Shown: positions 9,889-22,593 of the stretch, piece after piece
Position numbering within the stretch: the first letter of the stretch is position 1
Layout: each line of letters opens with the position of its first letter
Origin: Bolinopsis microptera
Lineage: Eukaryota > Ctenophora > Tentaculata > Lobata > Bolinopsidae
Reading direction: 5' to 3'
Assembly (NCBI RefSeq): GCF_026151205.1
Contig: NC_087073.1
Location: 3,803,001-3,867,000 of the forward strand
DNA length: 64,000 nt
The notes under the pieces: model-generated
What the model was told of the DNA's origin: nothing
The model's database searches: none
Seen by the model: only the letters and a program-made list of their open reading frames with translations
Program-made: the position numbers and the translations under genes

Positions 9889-12800
9889 ATGTTGCGATGG
9901 ATGAAAAAATCAAACGCAAATGACTCGGACGCGTACACGTCAACCATAGATGGGATGAAGAAAGTGTACAAGAAGTTTGTGAGACCCCTGGAGGAGTTGT
10001 ACAGATACCAGGAGTTTTATTCTCCACTTCTTACTGACAGGTTAGTTTTATTCGCTCCTTTTAGAGCGCTTCCATCTGGGATAATATAGTGGGGTATAAT
10101 ATTCTAGTGAGGTAATATAATATTTGTCGTGTTATTAGCTGGAATGATCTAGAACCTTCTGTGAGCACCTGCCTCATTCTATTTAACGTATCTGTGGTAC
10201 GGTGTTTAAACGTACTTGTGTACTGTTTAACGTAAACTTGGGACAGTGTTTGTCTGTGAAGCATGACTTTATAGTTTGTAAATGTGTAATGTGTATGTTT
10301 GTAGATATGTTTGTACAGGTGTTTCTATGTGGTGTTATTGTGAAATAATGAAAATATTGTGGAACAAATGAACACCCCTGACCTGCGGAAAACTATTTCG
10401 TTCAATAAATTGGCCAATCATGAACTTTTATATCTTCAAAAATATCTTCCAGCCAACTTTGCACCAGAAAAATTATACATAATGTTAATTTCGGTGTTCG
10501 TGGCAGCTAAGTTGATCACTGAGCTAGCCTTGCTGCAAGCCATCAATTACATATTCATCATCATACATCCCGCCCAAAACTCATACTTTCGATTTTCCGA
10601 CTCTGACGTTCGGAGAGAATGTACTCAGGTTTCTCTAAGTGTACTACGGAAAGGGCGTAACACACACCATTGACAGTTTCTACTTGTCACTAGAAACTTG
10701 CTACTCAGATTACCTACTCACCCCTGTTTTACATTCCTGATTACCAAATGTCTTAATAAATGTGGCCTGTGTGTGCGTTGTATCTCGTTAGGTACCCCCA
10801 ACTGTTGATAACATATGTTACCGTGTAATGATAACACGTATTATTATCACGTCCACTGTACATATTTTAACACACCACACATAGTTACTAGTTAGCCATG
10901 TGTTCAGTTACCAGGCTCAAGTGTACCCTGTAAATTATGTGGGGTAATTTCACTGACTTGAACTTGCTTCTTGAGATCTGAGGGAACAGAGATTTACAAA
11001 TAAATGTAGCGGAACTAAAACGGTTGGATTTACAAAAGCTAACGTATAAGTATATGTAGCTTCGTGTTTGAAGTGACTGTATGTTCGTAATTATAGCGTG
11101 TATATAATAATCTGTACGGTCCATGTTCGTAGATTAGTCCGAAGTCTCGGGGGAAAACTAGATTTAGGAAGTGATCAAGTCAATACCTGTCAAATACAAC
11201 AACATCTAATAGTAACACTGTCAGATCAACCAATATCGTAATGTACTGGGTATTCCTTTCCAATATTGCTGCAAATGTACTCTCCCAAGTTGTACAGTTA
11301 TTTAGGGTATGCAGTATTTACTACACGTCACTTTGAAACCATAGCGGTGAAAGGAATGTTAGAAATATTTGCTTTCACCTCCTGGAAACCACTTAACAAC
11401 ATAAACTATTTCAGTGATTTCGACGCTCCCCCACAGTGATGTTGTTGGGTCAGTACTCGACTGGTAAGACGACGTTTATAAAGTACCTGCTAGAGACTGA
11501 TTACCCGGACTGAGGATAGGACCGGAGCCCACTACCGACAAGTTCGTGGCCATCATGCACGGGGAACAGGATCAGGTGAGCTCTCGTGTACATATGTGTG
11601 TGTGTGTGTGTGTGTGTGAATTGTGTGATTTAGCTCGCGCGGAGGGAGAGGCATGCAGAGCCTGGTGAATAAACGTGGAGTGCTGACTTGCAGTGAATGG
11701 TGAATTGTGTGAAACAAAGTTTGGTTGACAATTTATCTCTGCTGATTATCTTTTGATTTCACGTGAAACCGGGTTTGACAATCTAAGTCCCAAAATACCA
11801 TCGCAAATGAGCTGGAAATTTAATTAACCTTTGTGATCAAATCGTAACTCCCCTATTTCGTGTAGGGAATGGTAAGTGTAGTGGATGGTCTGAATTTAAC
11901 GGGGACCGTCCACCACGCGTAAGTCACGTAAGTCAAAACCCAGTTTCTCTTGAATATTCCTGTAAAGGCAGATGGGCTTCTGATCGTGAAAATCAAATGT
12001 TTAAATTTGGACAGTGTGTTTTACATGTGATGTCATTACAAATTAAGATAATCGGCTCATTCAAAACGCTTCATTAAAATTTCTCCACAAAATTTGTTTT
12101 TAACATAAGTTTGTTGAGCTGGTACATTGTACACGGTTTTATTCGCTCTAAAGCTGCCTGTCACAGAAATATTCACATTATTTTCCCCATGTCCGGCACA
12201 CTCGTGTGTTCAGCACGAAACACACTAATTATGTCAGCCAAGCTTTGTTTTGCAAGCATAACAGTTTTAGTTGTCCAATCAGCTGGTTGTTCCTGTAAGA
12301 GTCTGAATAACATTAAGTATTAAATATGTTATTACATGTTAATATTATGATCTTTTCAAGCAAGCATAATATCAAGTATTAATCATATTTTCCATGATGA
12401 TTGAAATAAATAAACATTACATAAGATAAACCTTGATTGAATTGCTCTCCAAAATTTTAGGTGGTTCATCGAATTATCTGCTTTGAAAATTTGATTTTGC
12501 ACCGCACACACATTTTAAAAGCAAACAAACGATGAAATGTAATACTGATTTGTTTTAATATGTGTAATCGAGTGTGTGTATGTACAAATTATTGTGAAGT
12601 GAAGTGTGTACATGTTGTTAAGTTGAATGTGCTGTAGTTTTATAAAGATGAGTGTGTTTATTTTGGGCTTATTACTGTAAGTTCCGTGTGAATGTGTGCA
12701 TAATTATAACAATCAATATTGTACATAGTTTTACACTATACAGTCAAGTATTACACCTGTTTGATGTTGATTCGTGCAATGATCTGCACTTAACAGAACA

Positions 12801-15617
12801 TTACCATTAATAAAAGTGTAAAGTGTAAGTTCGCTAAATAGTTCTATAAATAACTCTCCAAATGGCTCCCCAAGTTTGTAAACACCACCTTTAATAATGT
12901 GTTTCGTGTAACTTTGTTAAGCAACCAATCTTATCTGGAGACGTCAATTAATCAATTTGTACACCAATCACTTACAAATCGATTGAGTCCTGTCCTAATT
13001 TGATCCACGCTATCATTCCTTGATCACAGTTTGTAATTATATTCCCCTGAATATTCCCACACTTTGATTGAATTATCAACAGAGTCTTTGTTAAATTCCT
13101 GTGATTGTACAGAAAGTACCACTATGTTACATACCGGGCTACTTTGAAGTATAGTTCTTGCCTATCACGAGATACTGCGGAATTCTCCTATAATCAATGT
13201 TATTGTTTAGAAAAATGGAAATTAACAACGAAAGAATTTATAACGGGATTCCCATCGAATTTTATGATCGTATTATTTTTTATAATGCGACTGATTTCTT
13301 TAGATTTTAGAACACAATGGCATGTCTTAAACAAAGGAAGTGTAGGTTAGTTTACTGTCTGGTTAGTAGTGTTTTGGGTAACGTGACACCAAAGAGGCAC
13401 AATGTGAACCCAGAGCTATTTTTCCAGAAATAGAATACACAGTACATACCTTCTCGGCTCCCAATTAGACGTTAATGGTACCGAATTCAGTAAAACAGTA
13501 GATATATTATTATCATAGTAGAATGTTAGTTAGAATTTTAGTTATGCGGTACGCCTTTGTGGTAAGTATGAGCCAAGGATGAAATAATTAGTTTCTAATT
13601 AACGGATATTTAAACGGAGTTCTCTTTTAAAACGCTTAAAACTAAAAAAGAAGAAACACGACAGTCTGACTGCGGAAAATTTTGGATCTGAGAGGAAATT
13701 TTGTGCTTAAAGAGGACATTTTGGGGAGGGGGCCGGCCCTATGCCCATTTATTCCTCAAATTTTGGTCAAATGGGCACGGGGATCGCCTTAAAGATGGCT
13801 AAAACTTTATGATTAAAGACAATATCACCATCGTGTCCGCCTTCCTCTAATTAGTAAATATTTTAGTAACATTAAAACTAAAATACTAAGAATTCCCATG
13901 TCATATTCAATCAATGAACAATAAACTTGACTCAATATCTGATTCTCGCTGTAGTTTGGTTGTGTGAGAGTGAAATGCTGGCAACATTGATCTTGTTTGT
14001 TTTAAATTGGAATCACTTTTATCATAGATCTTGAGATTTTCTCACATGACATTTGAGATGTCGTGTTCTGATTTTGGAAAATTTCCAGTTGGCTCGACTT
14101 TGAATTTTTTATTTTGCTGCTTAAGGAGGTGTGTTTATATAATATATTATGATTAGATCTACCATGATTAGATCTACCATTTCGAGCATTGATTTTAACT
14201 CCAACAGAAGCTGGTTTTTAATTGAACTGAACTCAGCACTCTAGCGATTTTCAACAAAAATACAAAGTCATCTTTCCCAAAAATGTGGCAATTAAAAGCC
14301 CCATAGCAACCCACACCGCACTAAAACGAACCCATCCCTGCAGATAATTCCTGGTAACGCGTTGGTAGTCGATCAGCGACATCCATACAAGGTCCTAACA
14401 AGGTTTGGAAACAATTTCCTGCAGCGATTCGAAGCTGCTGTTATCAGGAACCCTGTCCTTCAAGGCCTCAACCTGTTGGATACACCCGGAGTACTAGCTG
14501 GAGCTAAGCAGACAGTCAACAGAGGATATGACTTTACTGGGGTCGTCAAATGGTTCGCTGACAGAGTCGATATGATTGTCATGCTTTTCGACGCTCACAA
14601 ATTGGACATTTCGGACGAGTTTTCTCAAACATTCCAGGCTTGTAAAGGAAACGATACAAAGATTCGTATTGTGTTGAACAAGGCTGATAAAGTAACAAAT
14701 CAACAGCTGATGAGGGTGTATGGAGCTCTGATGTGGTCGCTTGGAAAAGTGCTCGCCACCCCAGAGGTGGGTGGGCCCTAGAGTTTTTACATTGGATCAA
14801 CTGGGGACCACCACAAAACGTTGATCACAGAAAGTTATTTGAGATGGAAGAGGAAGATTTGTTTAAGGACATCCAGTCCGTTCCCCGGGGATCCATTGTG
14901 CGGAAACTTAACGATCTGGTTAAACGATGCCGGATCGCCAAAACCCACGCTTACATCATGTCTCACTTTAAAAACGAGATGCCTGTGTTCGGAAAGGAAG
15001 CCAAAATGAAGCAAATGATCGCAAATCTACCCAAGATTTTCCAACAAATAGAACAAACAACAGGAATACCTGCTGGAGATTTCCCCAACACTGAGGAGTT
15101 CGCAGAGAAACTGAAAACATTTGACATCACTAAGTTAGCGAAACTGAACCAAGCTATGATAGACGCGTTAGATAAGATGATAGCTACAGAACTGCCTCGT
15201 CTCATGGCACAAGTGCCTCAAGACCAGGAGCTGGCTAATGATGATTACATGATGTCGGTGAGAAAACGAGACGGAGGTGCTCTGTTCGAGGCTGACATGA
15301 CTTCCCTTTGGAGACGGAGCCACCATGGATATCCTCACCACTCCTCTCTTGGTTAAAGAATTCGTACACGAGTTTGAGAAACTCGGTCCTAGCTCTGATG
15401 GTAAGATTAACGGCACACAAGCCAAACAGCCTATGCAGGAGTCAAAATCCCTAACGCCACCCTCCGCCGGATCTGGACTCTTGCCGATTTGGATAAGGAC
15501 GGGAAACTGGATCTGAGAGAATTTGCCATTTGTAAGCAGCTCATGAAAATGAAACTCGACGGACACGATTTACCGGTTGAGATACCCGATGTGTGGGTTT
15601 CACCGATGGCTGAGTAA
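9889..15617 (+). CDS. EHD: EHD-family ATPase, copy A (three exons, frameshifted)
   Basis: EHD proteins are dynamin-like ATPases that tubulate endosomal membranes and drive recycling. Three exons are seen: 9,889-10,040 (N-terminal helical part, EELYRYQEFYSPLLTD), 11,415-11,575 (P-loop GQYSTGKTT and RIGPEPTTDKF), and one large exon 14,344-15,617 (LLDTPGV, LNKADK, membrane-binding and helical region, C-terminal EH domain with IWTLADLDKDGKLD and EF-hand). The exon junctions keep phase and follow GT-AG. Small indels break the frame in the C-run at 11,428-11,432, near 11,507, in a garbled stretch at 14,766-14,800, at about 15,305 and about 15,446. Most are single missing bases in homopolymers, and the protein between them is highly conserved, so sequence error is likely but decay is not excluded. 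The stop TAA is at 15,615. Intron 2 begins with a (GT)n microsatellite near 11,597. A paralogue lies downstream at 18.7 kb. Confidence 0.88.
11595..11620. repeat. (GT)n microsatellite in EHD-A intron 2
   Basis: An uninterrupted TG/GT dinucleotide run of about 12-13 units, 20 bp after the splice donor of exon 2. Confidence 0.9.
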
Positions 15618-18600
15618 CTAAAGTAGATATTATGATTAATGTGTTGTGTGTTCTTTCATATTATGAGATATCATGTTATATTTGCACACGTGCGCGGCGT
15701 TCGCCCCAATGTGGTGAATATTATAGAGATGTAGGTTAAAAGTGTTGGAACTTGATAAGATTGTGAGATTAGGTCCTTGATAATACCATTCTTAATCGTC
15801 ACAGTTACATTAAATACATTTGTACCTAATTGTCTTATCATTGAAATGTAATCTTGTATTTCTTGAGTAATGTAATGCATGCGGAGGTTGGCCACTGTAA
15901 TACCTGTGGCTTGGTTACTTAAAGGTAAATTGAATATTATTAATTTTTTATCTTTCCGGTCCAATTTATTTTTGGAGATTGAAAATAATTCTATTTTGCC
16001 AAATGGAGCACAAAATCAAAGTTTGTGTGTAACCTAATACATTGAAGGTGTGCGAAACTGTTTTCGGTCAGTTGGCAAGTTTTACTCATAAACGGTATGT
16101 GGATTAGGTTGTTTGATTTGATGTTTGTTATTGATCAAAATGAGTTAGCAGTGAATTTAGCGTTTGTTTGAAGGATGTTTCAGGAAATTCCGGGAAATTA
16201 ATGTTTCAGTTTTTACTATATTTTTAATTTTTGCATGCCTGATTGTTTTGTAAATCTGACGTTGTTTAATAGATTTACTTATTTAAAACAGTCCTATTTT
16301 AAAACTACTTTTGATTTGGTGATCTGTGCATTTTGTCTTTGTCCAACATTTACACCATTCAAATACGCATTCTGACGTCAACCGCCCAAGATATTTCTCT
16401 TCAAATGAAGCCAATAATATTACCATTTACTCATAAAAGCTCATAAATGTCAATCTAATCCCCTTCCAAGGTGTCGGAGGCACCATTTCACAATAATTGA
16501 AGCAATTCTGTAGAGCGGTACTGTTACTTCCTGTCCAGTCACTGTTCTTCTTTATCCAATGTAACCAGAAACATAATAGACGCCGATAGAATCTGCCAAT
16601 ATCCGGGAGTAATAGCTGTGTATATAATACTGAGTATTTAAGCCTTGGCTCGAGTCGTGAGGTGCCAATGTTGGTGGAAATAATTAGGTATAAATACTCG
16701 CACAATAGAATACAGTGTCAGGTATTCCACCTCTCAATGACCTGTCAGCCAAGTAGTCGCCAGGTTGATACCTGGTAAGATTGGGTCTGTGGTACGCGAG
16801 TGTGTCCTTTGTTAACTGTTGATATGGTAACCTGAAATAGATTCTCAGATCAGGAGGAAGTATTGTGAACGCCCTGGAATTAGGTTAAGGTATAATAATA
16901 AGTTGAGTTGAGATAATTTTATCATCATCAACTCATTTAGTCATTTGTCTCCAAGTCAGAAATTGTGTAGAATTCTTTGTCTGCCAATTGCAATTACTGA
17001 CATTAATGATTACACTCTACCAACGGCCAACCCAGTATTCTTCCCTTTACTTTTATCTCAAACGGTTAGCTCACACAACATGATTTTCACCATTCCGCAA
17101 AGTCCGTGAATTCCGCGTATAGAAAAATGCGGTCATTTGATCCGCTTTAGTCATATCATATAGCCGGAAGAAGATATTTACATATCTTGCTGAGGAGATA
17201 GCGTAAGGTTTATTTGGAGTATAACACACAGTGAAAACACACCCAACTCAATTAACAACATCTCAATATGTAAGTGGTATACCCCAGGTGCAATTTACCG
17301 CAGATATTAAGAAGAGGATCTAGTTACATTCCATATCTTGTGTCGAAGATACCTGACATTCTTCCGTGTGAACATTTTCAATGTAGGTGCTCTGGTACTT
17401 GTAATAAATCCTAATAACCTTAACTATGTTTTAGGTATGCAGACAATTTCGTTTTTACGTCGTTTATCCAAGGCTTATTCTTTACCACTGATGTTTCACG
17501 GTATAAAGAACGGGAAGGTAACATAATATGCTGCATAATATATCGTTACATTAAATTATTACAAAGAGATTTGCGCTGATTGCCCGCGGTAGTATGATCT
17601 AAATTTGTTCATTACCGGGTATGTGACATTGACTAACCCGCATCTTAAAATGAGCCACTCTAAGTTCTGACAACTATACATTTCGTGATTAAAGTACTGA
17701 CCACCAACAAAGAAATTGGAGATTAGAAGCGGGCCTCCAGACAAGTGCAAATTTAGTGGCCTTTCCAACTAATTTGCACATATTTAGAGCTGATGTGGAC
17801 TGGTAGTTTATTATGTTACTGTCAAATGTTACACACATACTCAGTAATATTATGGAGTTGTTCGTATGTGAATATAGTTTAAAGTATCCGGGTTGGTCCG
17901 TGAGCTTTGTGGAAAGTTCCTGGTGGAAGGTGGAGCCTGAGTGACGTGGCAGCAGCTCGTTTAGAGGAGAGTAGAGCCTGTTTTACAGCAGATCTTAAAA
18001 CTATTCAAACTTCACACAGTCTACCCTCCTTTCTCTCTCTTTCTCTCGTTATCATCAGAAATGTAGTGTATCGTAAGTTGATGTACTGTTTATGTGATAT
18101 CTTAGCATGTCTAATGTATTCAAGATAATGTGCATGTTTGTCGAGTGATTGGGAAAATACAACCCCCCCTATCTCTACTAGAATCCCCTGTATTTTGCGT
18201 ATACTAATCGTTCTTATCCAGCATGACATCACGTGACGCATCACGTGCGCCTACAGTTCACATGCGATAAATCCACGTCCATCAATCCAAAAAAATCGGC
18301 TGAATAGAATATACAAGTTGTTTTCATTGAATGGTAATCCTGCATGTCAAAAATGTCAAAACAGTCGTTATGAAATTGAATACAATTTCTTTTTAGCTTC
18401 TGACAATCTTACTTGCAATTCGCTCAGAGAAAACTTGGTACTCAAGAAACTAAATTTGCAACAATCTCGAAATCAAATTAGTAACTTATAATGAAGTATA
18501 ATTTACATCCTAATGTAACTCGATACTGTAGTCGTGTTCAAGCCTGCAGAATTGTACATTTAGTACAATGATATGATCTCAAATATTTCGGAATTTCGCT

Positions 18601-18710
18601 CAGACTGATAAATGTTTAAAATGTGCATGAACCAAATGGTTTCTTGTCGTGCGCTCAATATGAAATTACAACATTGTTAAATACAAGAAAACTGATTGGT
18701 CCACGCGTTT
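15618..18710. other. Intergenic between the two EHD copies
   Basis: About 3.1 kb with no conserved exon. The P-loop exon and N-terminal exon expected for the second EHD copy were looked for here and not found. Paired CACGTG-type words (ATCACGTGACGCATCACGTG) occur at about 18,228-18,247, about 500 bp upstream of the second EHD coding block; they could be E-box sites, on sequence resemblance only. Confidence 0.5.
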
Positions 18711-19998
18711 TCAATCATACCCGAATGGCTTGGTTGTGGACCACAAACGAAGCTACAAAGTTCTCAGCCGCTTTGGAAACAACTTCCTGCAAAGATTTGA
18801 AGGAGCGGTTATCAACAACCCCATTTTAAGTGGAATGACTCTACTGGATACACCTGGGGTACTCTCCGGTACCAAGCAGACCATATCACGTGGTTACGAC
18901 TTCACGGGAGTAGTTAGTTGGTTCGCAGAGAGAGTGGATATGATCGTACTCTTGTTTGATGCGCACAAGTTGGATATCTCGGACGAATTCCAGAGGGTAA
19001 TTGAGGCGTGTAAAGGGAATGATACTAAGGTTCGTATTGTGTTGAACAAAGCTGATAAAGTCACAAATCAACAGCTGATGAGGGTATATGGTGCTCTGAT
19101 GTGGTCGCTTGGAAAAGTTTTGGGAACACCCGAAGTAGCTAGAGTTTACATTGGATCATTCTGGGATCAGCCCTACTCCAATGATGAAAACCGGAAATTG
19201 TTTGAAGCGGAAGAGGAGGATTTGTTTAAAGACATCCAGTCAGTTCCAAGAGGAGCAATTATACGAAAACTAAACGATCTCATCAAACGATGCCGACTGG
19301 CAAAAACACACGCTTACATCATAGCACACCTGAAAGAGGAGATGCCTGCAAGTTTTTGGTAAGGAAGCAATAACAGAAGCACGTACACTTCTAACCAGCC
19401 ATTTTCGAACAGATACAGAGAGCGACTGGCCTTCCTGCTGGCGACTTTCCGAATGTTGAAGATTTCTCGGTGTCTCTCAAGAAATGCGACTTTTCTAAGT
19501 TCAAACCTTTGAACCAGGGACTGATTGATGCGCTGGATAAGATGATAGCGACGGAGCTGCCACGTCTCATGGCACAAGTTCCGCAGGATCAAGAGGTGTT
19601 TCACGAGGATTACATGCGCAACCTCAACAAGCGCGAGGGAGGAGCGCTGTACGATGATGACACCACACCGTTTGGTATGGAGGAACCCTGACATTTCCTC
19701 CACTCACCAGTGCCGGTCAATGGACTACCAGTACGAGTTTTGAACAGTTGGTACCAGATTCTGATGGTAAAATTAATGGGACTCAAGCAAAACAGCCGAT
19801 GCAGGACTCAAAACTTCCCAATACACTCTCAAGAGAATATGGCAGCTCGGCGACGTCGATAAAGACGGAAAACTTGATATTCGGGAATTCGCCATTGTCC
19901 GACACCTCATCAAACTTAAACTTGATGGACATGAATTGCCTGTCGAGGTGCCTAAGATTTGGCTGGAAGGTTTAGAAATTGATGATTACAAACGTTAA
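18711..19998 (+). pseudogene. EHD: EHD-family ATPase, copy B (single large exon, P-loop exon not found)
   Basis: This block corresponds to the large third exon of copy A and is clearly its tandem duplicate. It has LVVDHKRSYKVLSRFGNNF, LLDTPGVLSG, LFDAHKLDISDEF, LNKADKVTNQQLMRVYGAL, VYIGSFWDQP, DLFKDIQSVPRG and LIKRCRLAKTHAYII, then the helical part and a C-terminal EH domain (IWQLGDVDKDGKLDIREF). The frame is broken at its start (about 18,715-18,730), near 19,350 and 19,405, near 19,688 and 19,738, and near 19,831. Each is a small indel and the coding content on either side is intact. The stop TAA is at 19,996, with AATAAA 17 bases later. The exon carrying the P-loop was not found upstream, which would leave it unable to bind nucleotide. 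It may be a partial duplicate, or may use an exon outside my recognition. Expression data would separate a dead copy from one hit by sequence errors. Confidence 0.7.
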
Positions 19999-20014
19999 GA
20001 CTTCCATTTTCTTG

Positions 20015-20020
20015 AATAAA
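20015..20020 (+). promoter_or_regulatory. Polyadenylation signal of EHD-B
   Basis: AATAAA lies 17 bases after the EHD-B stop codon, unusually close; later signals may be used instead. Confidence 0.4.
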
Positions 20021-20519
20021 ATAGTACTCAAGAAGTCATGTAGATAGCAATATTGTCACCGAAGAGGAATTGTACAGAAGCAATGTTCTGTTTTGCTGAA
20101 CAGTTGCAGTCTGTGGTATATTATGATCGGCTTGGGATCGAAGTTTTGATGATGACTGAGAGAAAGAGAGCAATGTATGAAACTGTGAACGAAATGTTGT
20201 GTTAGAAATACTAATAGTTTATAGATTACAATGCTTTACGATATATTTCTTTGTTCACAATTTAAAGTTTCCTTATTTTAAAGTTTAGTAATGTAGAATA
20301 ATATTGTACTCGAATAATGGTTATTTATAGGCAACTGTTCTTATATGTACGGCGAATATCTTCGTATGTTTTGTTGATGATTAATTTGATTTCGATGAAA
20401 TGATATTGCTTCTCCTACACATAAAGTCTTAGGCGACAATTGATCCAGTACACAAATTCAAAACTTAACTTTACGACTAGCAAATTTAACAATTTTTCGC
20501 GGTAAAGTAAATTATGTCA

Positions 20520-21265
20520 GTTTGTTGCGTATCGCGCGCTATATTTAATTTATCGACACGCGCAGATTCAATTTATGCTACGAACTAAAATCTAAAATCA
20601 CGAATACTTTCAATATATTGATATGAAGTAAAGGCGAGTGGTTGATTGACGATGTCAATCCATCGAGATCGTTGCTCTGCGAAGCAGAGCAACGATCGAC
20701 GACGGATGCGAAGCAAGAATGCTAGTTTGCGCGGCGTGTCGAAGCCCTCCAAGGCGAGTGGATGTCTCATAGTATAGTCGACCACTCTGTTTGTAGCGCG
20801 ATGCACTACTGGGTCGCGCGCGCGCATCCAATAATGCTTCTCGCAACCACATATGCAGATCGGCGAGATGCGAAGGATTGACATCGTGAATCAACCACTC
20901 TGTGTAAACCTCCCCATGTAATACATGATATAAGTCGAAACTAGGCGTGCGTCTTGGTAGGTTATAAACCTACAATATTATTATAAGGCAATCAACTTGA
21001 TGGATGTAAGGATGTATTGTCTTACCTGAGGACCCCAGGCTTTAATGTTGTTAAACAATAGAGATTAGGCGGAATGACAAGCTGAGCGCGGCCCAGTAAG
21101 TTTTGTCATACGTTGTATGACCCGCCGCGCACGAGTGCGCGGCTCCCCCTGTATCGTCGAAACTCTACTATAGTGAAGCGACAGTGGGGGTCACTACGTG
21201 ATACAACGATGCACTACTGGGCCGCGCCGAGCTGCGAATGATTGACATCGTGAATCAATAATGAT
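20520..21265 (+). repeat. CpG-rich composite repeat, copy 2
   Basis: The block is packed with CpG words in an otherwise AT-rich region. It contains a perfect 14-bp inverted repeat with a GAA loop (GATCGTTGCTCTGC / GCAGAGCAACGATC, 20,668-20,698), the hairpin GTAGGTTATAAACCTAC near 20,957, and the segment ACCTGAGGACCCCAGGCTTT ... GGCGGAATGACAAGCTGAGC ... CGGCCCAGTAAG at 21,026-21,101. The phrases ATTGACGATGTCAA and GATGCGAAG...AAGAATG recur at 63.63-63.71 kb. Likely a non-autonomous mobile element; its termini and target duplication were not resolved. Confidence 0.6.
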
Positions 21266-21540
21266 TCACCATGTGGCGTTTGGAGGCCCTATAGGGCAGC
21301 AAAGTGATAAGTTTGATAATGCTCGGACCCTAATACCAAAGCACAGCAGACTTGGGAGATCCAATCCCTCATATAACATGGGCCGATATATAATACAGAT
21401 TCCTTTTATTGAAGTAGTGTAAGGTATACATTAGCTGGGCTTTTAGGTGAACATATGCCTGGGTTAGTGTCACACCCAGGTTGCCGCGGCGAGGTGCCTG
21501 GGCATTGTCTAGCCATTAGACAAAATCACACCTCTATTCT

Positions 21541-22593
21541 ATGATGACACAGATAAATAGCACTAGGGTTCAAGCCCCTACCAACAACCCAGTAGTAGCC
21601 TGCTCTTTATATGACGGGTCCACCTTAAAACCCCCGGGAGGGGTGGGTCCTGATAGTCGTGGCAGTGCTGCTACTACCCATTTAGTACGTAGGAAAGTTC
21701 CTTTTCAAGTCAGCACGTTTAACACTAGGACTTTAAACCCCCTATCTAGGAAGCAGGAACTTGCACACTCAGCATTTCTACACCACAACGACATCATCTC
21801 CCTCCAAGAGCACCGCCAACACCACTCAGAATCTCTTAGAATCGAGAACATTTTGTCCTATCAGCTCATCACTTCCTCGGCCACTAAGAACTCAGTTAAT
21901 GCCTCAGTTGGCGGTGTTGGTTTCCTCCTTTCCCCTCGCATCCAGAAGTCACTCCTTTCAGTGGAGAAAGTGAGCAGCAGGATCATTGTCATCCATGTTA
22001 ATGGTAATCCACGACTATCAGTGGTATCATGCTACGCACCCACCAACTGCAGCGACATGGACGACAAGTCTTCTTTCTACAGTTCCCTCTCCAGGACCAT
22101 CGCTAAAGTCCCACCTCACAACATGCTAGCTGTTAGCGGAGACTTCAACGCAAAGCTCAGCAGGGGTACTGGGTTCTCGTGTCATGACACCACCAATGAC
22201 AACGGTGAACGTCTCTTGGACCTTATGGACGAGCACCAGCTATTTGCTGCCAACTCCCGTTTCCAGAAGCCAATCAGTAAGCTTTGGACCTACGAAGACC
22301 CCAAAAGGTCAAAGCATCAAATTGACTTCATTCTCTGGCGGAAGAAATGGACCAATAGTGTGAAGAACTGTCAGGCCTTCAACACCATGCAGACGGTCGG
22401 TTCCGATCACCGTATAGTCACCTGCTTTGTCCAAGCCAGTTACAGAGCAAACAGGACCCCGGCCAAAGACCCCCCCCCTTCGGAGTGTCGACTGGACCCC
22501 TCTTGTCCACGATCCCTGCTTAAAACATCAGTATGCAGTGGAAGTGAAGAACAGGTACAGCGCTCTCCTGCAAGAAGCAGAGCTCCAGTCTGA
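21541..22593 (+). CDS. AP endonuclease domain of the RTE-like LINE
   Basis: This domain nicks target DNA to prime reverse transcription. Catalytic landmarks of the exonuclease-endonuclease-phosphatase fold appear in order: STFNTRTL (Asn), LQEHR (Glu), SCYAPTN (Tyr), SGDFNAKL (Asp, Asn), HQIDFIL (Asp) and GSDHRIV (Asp-His). All are present, so the domain looks catalytically complete. The first ATG is at 21,541; about 50 residues precede the endonuclease fold. Similarity ends near 22,470, and the last 40 codons after the C9 run (22,470-22,478) are out of frame with the reverse transcriptase. Confidence 0.9.
   Translation: MMTQINSTRVQAPTNNPVVACSLYDGSTLKPPGGVGPDSRGSAATTHLVRRKVPFQVSTFNTRTLNPLSRKQELAHSAFLHHNDIISLQEHRQHHSESLRIENILSYQLITSSATKNSVNASVGGVGFLLSPRIQKSLLSVEKVSSRIIVIHVNGNPRLSVVSCYAPTNCSDMDDKSSFYSSLSRTIAKVPPHNMLAVSGDFNAKLSRGTGFSCHDTTNDNGERLLDLMDEHQLFAANSRFQKPISKLWTYEDPKRSKHQIDFILWRKKWTNSVKNCQAFNTMQTVGSDHRIVTCFVQASYRANRTPAKDPPPSECRLDPSCPRSLLKTSVCSGSEEQVQRSPARSRAPV

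Noticed and set aside
10359-10673. 104-codon ORF in EHD-A intron 1
   Set aside because: Composition is intron-like and no domain or homology is recognised.
22470-22478. Programmed frameshift at the LINE C9 run
   Set aside because: Not claimed as such: a sequencing or mutational slip in a homopolymer is simpler and other copies are needed.
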